Positions 9,359-23,825 of a stretch of 64,000 nt of DNA are shown piece after piece. This stretch comes from Burkholderiales bacterium (GTDB taxonomy: Bacteria; Pseudomonadota; Gammaproteobacteria; Burkholderiales; Casimicrobiaceae), in NCBI GenBank assembly GCA_015075645.1, contig JABTUF010000006.1:124001-188000 (forward strand), read 5' to 3'. How positions within the stretch are numbered: position 1 is the stretch's first letter; each line of letters opens with the position of its first letter. The position numbers and the translations under genes were made by a program. The notes under the pieces are model-generated. The model was not told the DNA's origin and searched no databases. It was given only the letters and a program-made list of their open reading frames with translations.

Positions 9359-9367
9359 TGTGCATAA
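9359..9367 (-). promoter_or_regulatory. DnaA box
   Basis: On the minus strand this reads TTATGCACA, matching the consensus TTATNCACA exactly. It lies 170 bp from the other box, in the same orientation, just after the hemE stop codon. Confidence 0.6.
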
Positions 9368-9398
9368 CTGTGCCCCGCACACCGGAAATCGAACCTTG

Positions 9399-10511
<1,113 letters not shown>

Positions 10512-10564
10512 GCACGGCGATCCGCGCCCGCGCCCCGCGTCAGCGGGGAGCGGGTCCGGAAGTC

Positions 10565-10599
10565 AGGCGACGTCGAACGCTCGACGACGAACGTCGAAC
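10565..10599. repeat. Heptamer array after gltD
   Basis: Seven-base units AGGCGAC, GTCGAAC, GCTCGAC, GACGAAC, GTCGAAC run in register and end 5 nt before the gltD stop codon (10605-10607). An inverted counterpart (GTTCGAC, GTCGGAC, GTTCGAC) lies at about 10485-10507 across the hemE start. Between them is a small hairpin with arms CCCCGC and GCGGGG. The layout recalls the heptamer-flanked elements at 48154 and 51887 but the inner sequence differs. Confidence 0.6.
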
Positions 10600-10604
10600 C
10601 CGGG

Positions 10605-12041
10605 TCATCGCGGCAGCGACGAAGCGCCCATCAGGAACGCATCGACCGATCGCGCGCACTGCCGGCCTTCGCGAATCGCCCAGACGACGAGCGACTGGCC
10701 GCGGCGCATGTCGCCGGCGGCGAACACCTTGTCGGCGCTGGTGCGGTAGAGGTCGGTATCCGCGGCCACGTTGCTCCGCGCGTCGCGCGCGACGCCGAAG
10801 CGTTCGAGCATCGGGGCCGATCCCGGTCCGGTGAAGCCCATCGCGAGCAGCACCAGGTCGGCCTTCATCTCGAACTCGCTGCCGGTCACCTCGGTCATCT
10901 TCATCTGGCCGTCGGCCGCGCGCGACCACTCGAGCCGCGCCGCGACGAGCCTCTCCACCCTGCCGTCGCGGCCTTCGAACCGCTTCGTCGCGACCGACCA
11001 GTCGCGCTGGCAGCCTTCCTCGTGCGAGGACGAGGTGCGAAGCTTCAGCGGCCAGTACGGCCACACGAGCGGCTTGTCCTCGTGCTCCGGCGGCCGCGGC
11101 AGCAGTTCGAACTGGGTGACCGACGCCGCGCCCTGGCGGTTCGACGTGCCGACGCAGTCCGAACCGGTGTCGCCGCCGCCGATCACGACGACGTGCTTTC
11201 CGGTCGCGAGGATCTGATCGGCGACGCGGTCGCCGGCGACGACCCGGTTCTGCTGCGGCAGGAATTCCATCGCGTAGTGGACGCCCGCGAGTTCGCGGCC
11301 GGGCACCGGCAGGTCGCGCGGCTTCTCGGCGCCGCCCGCGAGCACCACCGCGTCGAACTCGTCGATCAGCGCGCGCGGATCGGCGTCGCGGCCGATCTCG
11401 ACGCCGGGGCGGAAGACCACGCCCTCGGCCGACATCTGCGCCATCCGCCGGTCGATCGCCGCCTTCTCGAGCTTGAAGTCGGGGATGCCGTAGCGGAGCA
11501 GCCCGCCGATCCGGTCGTTCTTCTCGAAGACGACGACATCGTGACCCGCGCGCGCGAGTTGCTGCGCGCAGGCGAGGCCCGCCGGTCCCGAACCCACGAC
11601 CGCGACGCGCCGGCCGGTCCGTACCGCGGCCGGGCGCGGCTCGACCCAGCCTTCCTCCCAGCCCTTGTCGATGATGAAGTGCTCGATCGACTTGATGCCG
11701 ACCGGCTGGGCGTTGATGTTGAGCGTGCACGCCGCCTCGCAGGGCGCCGGGCACACGCGGCCGGTGAACTCGGGAAAGTTGTTGGTCGAGTGCAACGATT
11801 CGAGCGCGGCCCGCCACGAGCGCCGGTACACGAGATCGTTCCAGTCGGGGATGACGTTGTTGACCGGGCAGCCCGAATGGCAGAACGGGATGCCGCAGTC
11901 CATGCAGCGCGCGCCCTGCTTCGACGCCGCGTCGTCGGTGAGCGCCAGCACGAACTCGCGGTAGTGCCGCACCCGCTCGCGCGTGGGCTCGGCCACCTCG
12001 GCGATGCGCTCGTATTCCAGGAATCCGGTGATCTTGCCCAT
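10605..12041 (-). CDS. gltD: Glutamate synthase (NADPH) small subunit
   Basis: GltD takes electrons from NADPH through FAD and iron-sulfur centres to the large subunit. The 478-residue protein starts [12 protein letters not shown]. Near the N-terminus are the cysteine clusters [14 protein letters not shown] and CPAPCEAAC for two 4Fe-4S centres, then the FAD fingerprint [15 protein letters not shown] and the NADPH site [13 protein letters not shown]. The frame is open upstream to 12134 but those residues are low-complexity and overlap gltB; the ATG at 12041, 22 nt after the gltB stop, gives the family N-terminus. gltB-gltD are clearly one operon. Confidence 0.96.
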   Translation of the reverse strand: MGKITGFLEYERIAEVAEPTRERVRHYREFVLALTDDAASKQGARCMDCGIPFCHSGCPVNNVIPDWNDLVYRRSWRAALESLHSTNNFPEFTGRVCPAPCEAACTLNINAQPVGIKSIEHFIIDKGWEEGWVEPRPAAVRTGRRVAVVGSGPAGLACAQQLARAGHDVVVFEKNDRIGGLLRYGIPDFKLEKAAIDRRMAQMSAEGVVFRPGVEIGRDADPRALIDEFDAVVLAGGAEKPRDLPVPGRELAGVHYAMEFLPQQNRVVAGDRVADQILATGKHVVVIGGGDTGSDCVGTSNRQGAASVTQFELLPRPPEHEDKPLVWPYWPLKLRTSSSHEEGCQRDWSVATKRFEGRDGRVERLVAARLEWSRAADGQMKMTEVTGSEFEMKADLVLLAMGFTGPGSAPMLERFGVARDARSNVAADTDLYRTSADKVFAAGDMRRGQSLVVWAIREGRQCARSVDAFLMGASSLPR

Positions 12042-12063
12042 GCGTGTGCGTGTTGCGAAGGGT

Positions 12064-16824
<4,761 letters not shown>

Positions 16825-17186
16825 CTTCGAGGTCCCCGTCGAGGTCCCACCACCGGCGCTCCACGGCCTCGAGCCGCGGTCCGGCGGGTCGTTTCGACCG
16901 ACCGGCACGGGCGCGAAGCTTGCTCGTGCGAACGGGTGGCGAAACCTTGGAATCCTACCCGGCTTGCTGCGTTGCGACAAGAAATGCCGGTCGTCCCCTG
17001 CCGATCTGCGCGCAACAGCGCCCGCCTGACGGCGGCCTGCGACCGCCTGAAAACCTTGCAGTGGCCCGCGACTTGGGCTCTAATCTGAACAGTTTGGGCT
17101 ATCTCGTTGTTGCAGCGTCCAAATCGGCCTTTTGGCGCCATCGCCTCCGGCCCCGCCCTCAAGACAACGTCATCAGGAATCGCGCC
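16825..17186. other. Divergent intergenic region, gltB / Ig-like lipoprotein
   Basis: Leader region for both flanking genes. Apart from the plus-strand promoter at 17056-17084 I see no gene, repeat or riboswitch. The part nearest gltB stays open in the gltB frame and may partly be coding if gltB starts further upstream. Confidence 0.5.
17056..17084 (+). promoter_or_regulatory. Sigma-70-type promoter of Ig-like lipoprotein
   Basis: TTGCAG (17056-17061) and TCTAAT (17079-17084) are separated by exactly 17 nt, each one mismatch or two from consensus. Transcription would begin near 17091, giving a leader of about 95 nt. Confidence 0.6.
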
Positions 17187-18566
17187 ATGTCCCAAACCCG
17201 CCTCACCGGATGGTTGCGCCCGGTCGCCGCCCTCATCGTCCTGGCCGGCACGCTCGCCCTCTCCGCCTGCGGCGGCGGCAGCGGCAGCGTCAACAATCCG
17301 AGCACGCCGACCCAGCCCGACCCGGTCCCGACGCTCCAGACCTTGCCAGCCGGCATCATCACCGCCTATTCGGGCATCCCGACGACGCTCCAGATCCTCG
17401 GCGGCCTGCCACCCTACACCGCGGTCACCAACGATTCGGCCGTCCTTCCGGTGCCGTTCAACGTCGCCGGCAGCACCCTCGTCCTGGTCGCCAATCCGGT
17501 CGCGGTCGGCACCGATGTTCCGGTCCAGGTCACGGTGGCCGACCAATCCGGCCAGAAGGTGATCGCCAACGTCATCGTCCGCTTCGCCCCGCTGTTCCAG
17601 AACGGTCTCACGATCACGCCGTCGAACTCGACCTGCGGCTCGAACGTCTGCGACGGGGACACCGCGGCCGTGACGGTCGTCGCCACCGGCATCGGCGGAG
17701 CGCCGCTCCCGGGGCGCCAGATCCGGTTCGACGCGGTCTTCGGCCCGTTCGCCATCATGACGAGCAATCCGGGCACGCCGCTCGCGCCGACGCTCACCGT
17801 CGTCACCGACGGCACCGGCACCGCCACGGTCCAGATCCTCGCGACCGCCAACGCGCCTACGCAGGCCGCGCAGATCCGCGCGACCGACGTCGCGACCGGG
17901 CAGACGCAGAACGGCAACTTCGTGGTCGAGCGGACGACGAACGGGGACAACCTGTCGGTGATCCCGCCGTCCGCGACGATCCAGACGCTCTACAACAACT
18001 CGTGCTCGACCGGCTTCCTGATCGACTACTACATCTTCGGCGGCGTGCCGCCGTACACGATCACCGCTTCGTTCCCGACCGGCGTCACGTTCGCGCCGAA
18101 CGTCGTGGCGGCGAGCGGCGGCTTCTTCCGTGCCGCCACCAACGGAACCTGCGTCAATCCGCTCACGTTCGCGATCGTCGACTCCGCGGGCAAGACGACC
18201 ACGGCGACCCTCAACAACGTCCCGGGGACCGAGGATCCGCCATCCGGTGGCGGCGGTGGCGGTGGCGGCGGAGGCGGAGGCGCGCCGGTGCTCGCGGTCA
18301 CGCCGAACAGCGCCGGCCCGGCCGCCTGTCTCGGCCAGACCTTCGGACCGTTCGTGATCACCGGCGGCACGCCCCCGTACAACATCGCGACGTTGACGTC
18401 GCTGGCGGGCGACGCGCCTTCCTTTGCTCCGTCGCCGCTCATCACCAGCGAAGGCGGATCGGTCTCGATCAGCGGCCTCAGCGCCACCGCGGGCGACCGG
18501 GTCTTCAGGATCAACGACGGGGGATTCCCGGCGCAATCCCGGCTGGTGACGATCTCCTGCAACTAG
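17187..18566 (+). CDS. Lipoprotein with Ig-like and GGxPPY repeat modules
   Basis: The 459-residue protein has a lipoprotein signal (LALSAC, lipidated Cys 28) followed by a Gly/Ser/Asn stretch, so it is probably anchored in the outer membrane. Three modules begin with a similar turn: GGLPPYTAV, GGVPPYTIT and GGTPPYNIA. Between the first and second is a stretch resembling a bacterial Ig-like (Big_1/invasin) domain (ITPSNSTCG ... VVTDGTGTATVQI). A run of about twelve Gly precedes the last module. Paired cysteines in and after the modules could form disulfides. AGGAA lies 8 nt before the ATG. The role is unknown; adhesion or cell-surface structure is a guess from the Ig-like folds. Confidence 0.75.
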   Translation: MSQTRLTGWLRPVAALIVLAGTLALSACGGGSGSVNNPSTPTQPDPVPTLQTLPAGIITAYSGIPTTLQILGGLPPYTAVTNDSAVLPVPFNVAGSTLVLVANPVAVGTDVPVQVTVADQSGQKVIANVIVRFAPLFQNGLTITPSNSTCGSNVCDGDTAAVTVVATGIGGAPLPGRQIRFDAVFGPFAIMTSNPGTPLAPTLTVVTDGTGTATVQILATANAPTQAAQIRATDVATGQTQNGNFVVERTTNGDNLSVIPPSATIQTLYNNSCSTGFLIDYYIFGGVPPYTITASFPTGVTFAPNVVAASGGFFRAATNGTCVNPLTFAIVDSAGKTTTATLNNVPGTEDPPSGGGGGGGGGGGGAPVLAVTPNSAGPAACLGQTFGPFVITGGTPPYNIATLTSLAGDAPSFAPSPLITSEGGSVSISGLSATAGDRVFRINDGGFPAQSRLVTISCN

Positions 18567-18582
18567 GCGACGGCCGCAACGG

Positions 18583-18617
18583 CGACGACGGCGATCCCCG
18601 GATCGCCGTCGTCGTTT
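18583..18617 (+). terminator. Intrinsic terminator after lipoprotein gene
   Basis: A 15-bp perfect stem (left arm 18583-18597, right arm 18600-18614, two-base loop) is followed by TTT. It lies between the convergent ends of the lipoprotein gene and aroB and could serve both, with the T run on the plus side. Confidence 0.75.
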
Positions 18618-18633
18618 CAGCGCGAAGGAAACG

Positions 18634-19701
18634 TCAGCCGACGACGGCGGCGATGTCGCGCTCGGCGACGTCCGCGCGGACGACCGCCCGGCCCAACGCT
18701 TCGAGCACGACGAAGCGCATGCGTCCGTGCTCGACTTTCTTGTCGCGACCCATGAGGTCGAGCCAGCGTTCGAGTCCGAGCTTCGGCGCGGCGGTGGGCA
18801 AGCCCGCGGCCGCGACCAGTGCCTCGACGCGCCCGCGTTCGCCCGCGGGAAGGCCGCTCACGCGCTCCGACAGCCGCGACGCGAGCACCATCCCGGCACC
18901 GACCGCCTCGCCGTGGAGCCAGGTTCCGTAGCCGGTCGCCGTCTCGATCGCGTGTCCGAAGGTGTGTCCGAAATTGAGGAGCGCGCGCTCGCCGGTCTCG
19001 CGCTCGTCCGCGGCGACGATCTCCGCCTTGATGCGGCAACTCTCGAAGATCGCGTGGACGAGCGCGTCGTCGTCGCGTGCGTTGAGCGCGGGCATCGCGC
19101 GCTCGAGCCAGGCGAAGAAGTCGGCGTCGCGGATCGCGCCGTACTTGACGACCTCCGCCAGGCCCGCGACGACCTCGCGCGGCGGCAGCGTCGCGAGGCA
19201 CGCCGTGTCGATCGCCACCGCCATCGGCTGGTGGAACGCGCCGATCATGTTCTTGCCGAGCCGGTGGTTGACCGCCGTCTTGCCGCCGACCGACGAGTCG
19301 ACCTGCGCGAGCAGTGTCGTCGGCACCTGGACGAACGGAACGCCGCGCTGGTAGACCGCGGCGGCGAAGCCCGCGAGGTCGCCGATCACGCCGCCGCCCA
19401 GCGCCACGAGCGGCGTCGTCCGGTCGGCCCGAAGTTCGAGGAGTCGCGTCAGGAGGTCGTTGAGCGTTTCCCAGTTCTTGTGCGCCTCGCCGTCGGGAAT
19501 CAGCACGACGTCCGACGCGACGCCGGCCCGTTCGAGGCCGGCGCGGAGCGTGGCCAGGTGAAGCGCGGCCACCGTGGCGTTGGACACGACGACCGCTCGG
19601 GTCGATCGCGCCGCGATCGACTGCCCCACCTCCGAAAGCGCGCCGCGCCCGATCCGGATCGGGTAGCTCCGCTCGCCGAGCGCGACCACGAGTTCCTTCA
19701 C
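18634..19701 (-). CDS. aroB: 3-dehydroquinate synthase
   Basis: AroB converts DAHP to 3-dehydroquinate, the second step of the shikimate pathway. The 355-residue protein shows the NAD-binding GGGVIGDLAGFAAAVYQRG, VPTTLLAQVDSSVGGKTAVN, and the metal-binding histidines in NFGHTFGHAIE. The GTG at 19701 overlaps the aroK stop by four bases (GTGA) and gives the normal N-terminus (KELVVALGERSYPI); a longer frame to 19740 overlaps aroK. aroK-aroB form a coupled pair, as in many proteobacteria. Confidence 0.95.
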   Translation of the reverse strand: MKELVVALGERSYPIRIGRGALSEVGQSIAARSTRAVVVSNATVAALHLATLRAGLERAGVASDVVLIPDGEAHKNWETLNDLLTRLLELRADRTTPLVALGGGVIGDLAGFAAAVYQRGVPFVQVPTTLLAQVDSSVGGKTAVNHRLGKNMIGAFHQPMAVAIDTACLATLPPREVVAGLAEVVKYGAIRDADFFAWLERAMPALNARDDDALVHAIFESCRIKAEIVAADERETGERALLNFGHTFGHAIETATGYGTWLHGEAVGAGMVLASRLSERVSGLPAGERGRVEALVAAAGLPTAAPKLGLERWLDLMGRDKKVEHGRMRFVVLEALGRAVVRADVAERDIAAVVG

Positions 19702-20234
19702 CTTGCGTCCTCCGCCGCCGGCTGCCCGGCGGCCTCCCATCCGCGAACGAACCGCATCACGACCTCGCGGTCGGACGCCACGACGTGGTCGGCGATCGAA
19801 CGGTACAGCGGATCGCGCTGCGCGTAGAGTTCGGCGATGCGCGCGGCGGGATCGGCGGCCCGCAGCATCGGCCGGTGGCGGCTGTGCCGCACGCGCTCGT
19901 AGAGCGTCGCGGGATCGGCGTGCAGGTACACGACCGTGCCCCCTTCCTTCAGCCGCCGCCGGCTCGCCTCGCGCAGCACCGCGCCGCCTCCGGTGCCGAG
20001 CACGATGTTCTCGAGCCCGGCGAGTTCGGCGATCAGCGCCTCCTCGCGGTCGCGGAACGAAGCTTCGCCTTCGATCTCGAAGATCGTGGGAATGTTGACG
20101 CCGAGACGCTCCTCGAGTTCGTGATCGGCGTCGACGAACCGCTTGGCGAGGCGCCGCGCGAGCTGGCGGCCGAGCGTCGTCTTGCCGGCGCCCATCAGCC
20201 CGACGAGGAAGAGATTGCCGCGGTGGAGCAGCAT
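19698..20234 (-). CDS. aroK: Shikimate kinase
   Basis: AroK phosphorylates shikimate with ATP. The 178-residue protein has the P-loop GLMGAGKTT, the shikimate-binding DADHELEER, EASFRDRE and GTGGGAV motifs, and the lid Arg in RHRPML. Length is typical. The ATG at 20234 follows TACAAT by six bases, so a transcript from that -10 element would begin at the start codon itself (leaderless). In many relatives aroK follows pilQ; here it lies 158 bp downstream of pilQ on the same strand with a hairpin between. Confidence 0.94.
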   Translation of the reverse strand: MLLHRGNLFLVGLMGAGKTTLGRQLARRLAKRFVDADHELEERLGVNIPTIFEIEGEASFRDREEALIAELAGLENIVLGTGGGAVLREASRRRLKEGGTVVYLHADPATLYERVRHSRHRPMLRAADPAARIAELYAQRDPLYRSIADHVVASDREVVMRFVRGWEAAGQPAAEDAR

Positions 20235-20240
20235 GACGGC

Positions 20241-20246
20241 ATTGTA
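20241..20246 (-). promoter_or_regulatory. Putative -10 element of aroKB
   Basis: TACAAT on the minus strand ends 6 nt before the A of the aroK ATG, the usual distance from -10 to the transcription start. The -35 region is weak. Confidence 0.45.
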
Positions 20247-20345
20247 GCGGGAGCAGCGATGCGGCCCGCCAGGGTGCGCGGGGCGCCGAACGCGGAGGTG
20301 CCGCGGTTGCTCGACGCGGCGGTGCGCCGCGGGCGCACCAGCGAA

Positions 20346-20368
20346 AGGGCCGCCCCTCGGGCGGCCCT
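20346..20368 (-). terminator. Hairpin terminator after pilQ
   Basis: Arms AGGGCCGCCC and GGGCGGCCCT with a 3-nt loop form a perfect 10-bp stem 25 nt after the pilQ stop; on the minus strand it ends in CCCTTTC. It probably ends the pilMNOPQ transcript, though the T run is short. Confidence 0.65.
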
Positions 20369-20392
20369 CGTGTCGCCCTCTCGCGCGTGACG

Positions 20393-22657
20393 TTACTTCA
20401 CCGCGTTCACCGTCTCCTTGACGATCCGCGGCGTGAGGAAGATCAGCAGTTCGGTCTTGTCGCTCGACCGGCCGGTCTGCTTGAACAGGTAGCCGAAGAG
20501 CGGGATGTCGCCGAGGTAGGGCACCTTGTCGACGTCGTTGCGGATCGTCTCCTCGTAGATCCCGCCGATGACCGCGGTGTCGCCGTTGTTGACCGCGATC
20601 TGCGTGAGCACGTTCTTCGTGTCGATCGAGGGCACCTGGAAGCCGCCGCCGAGCTGCACGAACTGGCCGACCGAATCCTTGCGCACCTCGACCGTCATGA
20701 TGATCCGGTTGTCCGGCGTGATCTGCGGCGTCACGTCGAGCAGCAGCACCGCCTTCTTGAACTGCACGGTCGCCGGATTGTTGGCCGAGCCCGGCGTGAC
20801 GTAGGGGATCTCGGTGCCCTGTTCGATGCGGGCCTTCTGGTTGTCCGCGGTGATCACGCGCGGGCTCGACACCACCTTGCCGCGGTTCTCGGCCTCGAGC
20901 GCCGTCAGCTCGAGGTTGATGAGGTTGCCGCTGCCGAGGTTGATCAGCGTCATCGCGAGCGAGCCGGCGGCGTTCAGCACCGGCAGGTTGATGTTGAGCG
21001 CCTGCGGATCCGAGTAGCCCGGGTAGCCGTAGGGCGCGACCGTGGGCGACGCGATCTCGAACGGCGTCGGCGTACGCGTGTCGCGCACGATGCGGTCGCC
21101 CTCCGTGCGGACCACCGGCTGCGTGTTGAGCGATCCGGTCGAGCCGACCGAGTAGCGGCCGCGGTTGAACGTGAACCCGGTCTGCTGCCCGAAGCGCACG
21201 CCCAACTGGCGGCTGAACTTGTCGCTCGCGATCACGATCCGCGCCTCGATCAGCACCTGCCGGACCGGGATGTCCAGCTGGCGGATCATCTTGCGGACCT
21301 CCTCGAGCTTCGCCGGCGTGTCCTGCACGAAGAGCACGTTGGACCGCGGGTCGACGAACGCGACGCCGCGCCGCGACAGGATCGAGCCCTGCCCGCCGGT
21401 CGTCGGCGTCTGGCCGGCGCCCAGCCCGAACTGCTGCTGGCGGTTCGTCGACAGCATGTTGGCGAAGTCCGACGCCTTCATGTAGTTCAACTGGAACGAC
21501 TCGACCTGCAGCGGCTCGAGATCGCTGATCTGCGCCTGCGACTCGAACTGCTGCTTCTCCTTGAGCGCGAGTTCCTCGCGCGGCGCGATGAGCACGACAT
21601 TGCCGTTCTTGCGCATGTCGAGCCCCTTGGTCTGCAGGATGATGTCGAGCGCCTGGTCCCAGGGGATGTCCTTCAGGCGCAGCGTGAGCGAGCCCTGCAC
21701 CGTGTCGCTGGTGATGATGTTGAGGCCGGTGAAGTCCGCGATCACCTGCAGCACCGAGCGCACGTCGATGCTCTGGAAGTTGAACGAGACCTTCTCGCCC
21801 TTGTAGCCGCCGCGCGTGCCCTGGGTCAGGCGGTTCGGGTCCTCCTGGATCGGCTTGATCTCGACGATGAACCGGTTGTCGGTCTGGTAGGCCGAGTGCT
21901 CCCACAGGCCCTTCGGCTCGATGACCATCCTCGCGTTCGGCCCCTGCGCGAACGTCTCGACCGAGACCACCGGTGTCGCGAAGTCCGCGACGTCGAGCCG
22001 GCGCTCGAGGTTGCGCGGCACCGAGGTCTTCATGAAGTCGACGATGAGCTGGCGGCCCTGCTGGCGAATGTCGATCCCGGTCGCCGGATCGGACAGGTCG
22101 ACGACGATGCGGCCCTCGCCGTTGCGGCCGCGGCGGAAGTCGACGTCGCGCAGCGCGTGCTGCACGTCGCCCGGTCGGGCCTCGGCGAAGCGCTGGACTT
22201 CCTGGGCGGAGGCGTCGAGCCGGTCGCTCTGGTCGATCAGCGTGACCAGCACCGCGTTGCCCTCGATGTTGGTCTCGTAGGTCTGCGGGCGGTTCAGGTT
22301 GAACACGACGCGCGTGCGCGCACCGGCCTGGATCACGTTCATGCTGCGCAGCCCGGCGTCGTCGACCTGCTTCTGCGTGATGCCGAGGCCGTTCGTCGTC
22401 TCGAGGAAATCGAGCGCGATGCGCGGCGGGCTCGCGATCGCGAACCCGGCCGGCGGGTTCGCCGGCGGATGCTTGAGCTGGAAGCGGACGATCGTGCGGC
22501 CGGAACTCCCCTTCGAGACCGTGACCTGCTCGAGGCTGTTGCCCTGCGACCATGCGGGCGCGGCGAGCGCGAGTGCGCCGATCGCGGCGAGCCCGACCGC
22601 CATGCCGCGAACGGCGGCCGCGGCGCTCCTGGCCCGAGTGGCGAATGTTGCGCTCAT
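20393..22657 (-). CDS. pilQ: Type IV pilus secretin PilQ
   Basis: PilQ forms the outer-membrane ring through which the type IV pilus passes. The 754-residue protein has a signal peptide (cleavage after PAWS/A near residue 38), two N-terminal AMIN domains that bind peptidoglycan (RTIVRFQLKHPP; GEGRIVVDLSDP), a secretin/TonB short N-terminal domain (VSFNFQSIDVRSVLQVIADF), an N1 domain (VESFQLNYMKASDFANML), and the C-terminal secretin beta-barrel (VVSSPRVITADNQKA ... TELLIFLTPRIV). Its ATG overlaps the pilP stop (ATGA). It is the last gene of the pilMNOPQ operon. Confidence 0.96.
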   Translation of the reverse strand: MSATFATRARSAAAAVRGMAVGLAAIGALALAAPAWSQGNSLEQVTVSKGSSGRTIVRFQLKHPPANPPAGFAIASPPRIALDFLETTNGLGITQKQVDDAGLRSMNVIQAGARTRVVFNLNRPQTYETNIEGNAVLVTLIDQSDRLDASAQEVQRFAEARPGDVQHALRDVDFRRGRNGEGRIVVDLSDPATGIDIRQQGRQLIVDFMKTSVPRNLERRLDVADFATPVVSVETFAQGPNARMVIEPKGLWEHSAYQTDNRFIVEIKPIQEDPNRLTQGTRGGYKGEKVSFNFQSIDVRSVLQVIADFTGLNIITSDTVQGSLTLRLKDIPWDQALDIILQTKGLDMRKNGNVVLIAPREELALKEKQQFESQAQISDLEPLQVESFQLNYMKASDFANMLSTNRQQQFGLGAGQTPTTGGQGSILSRRGVAFVDPRSNVLFVQDTPAKLEEVRKMIRQLDIPVRQVLIEARIVIASDKFSRQLGVRFGQQTGFTFNRGRYSVGSTGSLNTQPVVRTEGDRIVRDTRTPTPFEIASPTVAPYGYPGYSDPQALNINLPVLNAAGSLAMTLINLGSGNLINLELTALEAENRGKVVSSPRVITADNQKARIEQGTEIPYVTPGSANNPATVQFKKAVLLLDVTPQITPDNRIIMTVEVRKDSVGQFVQLGGGFQVPSIDTKNVLTQIAVNNGDTAVIGGIYEETIRNDVDKVPYLGDIPLFGYLFKQTGRSSDKTELLIFLTPRIVKETVNAVK

Positions 22658-23193
22658 CGTCTTCCCCCTTGTGCCCGCGCGTCGGGCTGCTGCAGCTGGA
22701 GCGCCGACGACCGTTCGGTCCAGTCGCCCGCGCCGTCCTGCACGAGTTCCTTCAACTTGATCTCGGTGTCGGTGATGCCGGTGACGACGCCGAAGTTCTG
22801 CCCCATGAAGTTGCCCGAACGCACCTGGTAGATGTCCTTCTCCGGCGTGCGAACGAGCGCGTACATCGTCTTGTCCTTCGCGAGCGTGCCGACCATCGAC
22901 AGCGACTCCAGCGGGAAGCTCTCGAGCGGCTCGCGGCGCCGCGCGAGATCGGGCGCGAGCTTGCTGTTGCCCTTCGCCGGCTCGATCTTGCGCGGCTTGA
23001 ACGGGTCGGGCAGGTCGAACGCGTTGTAGGCGAACGGCTCGTAGGGAAGGATCTGCGGCAGCGGCTCGAGCTTGCCCTGCGCGCCCTTGCCCTGATCGTT
23101 CATCCACTGGCGCAGGTCCTGGTGGCTCTCGCCGCCGCACGCGGCTGCGCCCAGCGCGGCGAGAACGATGGCGGTCGCGAGCCGTGCGCTCAT
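22654..23193 (-). CDS. pilP: Type IV pilus lipoprotein PilP
   Basis: PilP is an inner-membrane lipoprotein linking the PilMNO alignment complex to PilQ. The 179-residue protein has lipobox LGAAAC with Cys 19, an unstructured Pro/Lys-rich middle (YEPFAYNAFDLPDPFKP, a family hallmark), and the C-terminal beta-sandwich (LSMVGTLAKDKTMYALV ... YQVRSGNFMGQNFGVV). It overlaps pilO upstream and pilQ downstream by four bases each. Confidence 0.94.
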   Translation of the reverse strand: MSARLATAIVLAALGAAACGGESHQDLRQWMNDQGKGAQGKLEPLPQILPYEPFAYNAFDLPDPFKPRKIEPAKGNSKLAPDLARRREPLESFPLESLSMVGTLAKDKTMYALVRTPEKDIYQVRSGNFMGQNFGVVTGITDTEIKLKELVQDGAGDWTERSSALQLQQPDARAQGGRR

Positions 23194-23825
23194 TTCTTCC
23201 TCGCCTTGTCCTTCGCCTGCTTCGCGAGCGCGCGCTGCCGCTGGACCTCCTCGTCGTCGAGGTAGCGGAAGGTCTTCGCCACCGCGTCCATCCGCAGCGT
23301 GCCCTTGTCGTTCGCGATCGTCACGTCGTTCAGCGTCACGATGCGCGGCAGTTGCGCGACGTCGCTCGCGAACGCCCCCATGTCATGGTAGTTGCCGGTG
23401 ATGCGGATCGCGATCGGCAGTTCGGCGTAGAAGTCGGCCATCTTCTCCTGCGCCGCGGGCTTGAAGAGCTCGAACACGAGGCCCCGCCCGAGACCCGCCT
23501 GGTTGATGTCGGTCAGGAGCGCGTCGATCTCGGAGCGGTTGGGGAGCTGCTTCACCAACGCGCCGAACGATTGCTCGACCTCGGAGAGCTGGGCGCGGTA
23601 GGCTTCGAAATTGATCGCCTTCACCTTCTTCTGCGCGTATTGCTCGCGCAGCTTCCCCTCCTCGACCTGCGCCTGGTCCAGCGTGTCCCACTGGTCCTTC
23701 CAGTCGAGGAGCGCGCCCGCCGCGATGATCGCGACGAACACCAGTCCGAGCACCAGCAGCTTCGGCAGGAGCGGCCAGTTGCCGACGTCGCGCAGCGACA
23801 GCCGGCGCAGTTCGTCGAAGTTCAT
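23190..23825 (-). CDS. pilO: Type IV pilus inner-membrane protein PilO
   Basis: PilO pairs with PilN in the inner membrane and reaches into the periplasm. The 211-residue protein has a short cytoplasmic N-terminus (NFDELRRLSLRDVGNWP), a transmembrane helix at about 22-41, a coiled-coil (QAQVEEGKLREQYAQKK), and a ferredoxin-like domain (ELPIAIRITGNYHDMGAF). It overlaps both pilN and pilP by four bases, indicating tight translational coupling. Confidence 0.94.
   Translation of the reverse strand: MNFDELRRLSLRDVGNWPLLPKLLVLGLVFVAIIAAGALLDWKDQWDTLDQAQVEEGKLREQYAQKKVKAINFEAYRAQLSEVEQSFGALVKQLPNRSEIDALLTDINQAGLGRGLVFELFKPAAQEKMADFYAELPIAIRITGNYHDMGAFASDVAQLPRIVTLNDVTIANDKGTLRMDAVAKTFRYLDDEEVQRQRALAKQAKDKARKK

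Larger units (their letters stand above)
9061..9398. other. AT-richer hemE-priA intergenic region
   Basis: This 338-bp gap has no gene I can support. It is visibly poorer in GC than its surroundings (9100-9200 in particular), contains two perfect DnaA boxes in the same orientation (9180-9188, 9359-9367), and a TACAAT hexamer (9091-9096, minus strand) that could be the priA -10 element. Confidence 0.6.

Noticed and set aside
9061-9398. Chromosomal replication origin
   Set aside because: Two DnaA boxes and an AT-richer patch are suggestive, but there is no dnaA, dnaN, rpmH or gyrB nearby and no cluster of boxes or AT-rich 13-mers; kept only as a regulatory-site finding.
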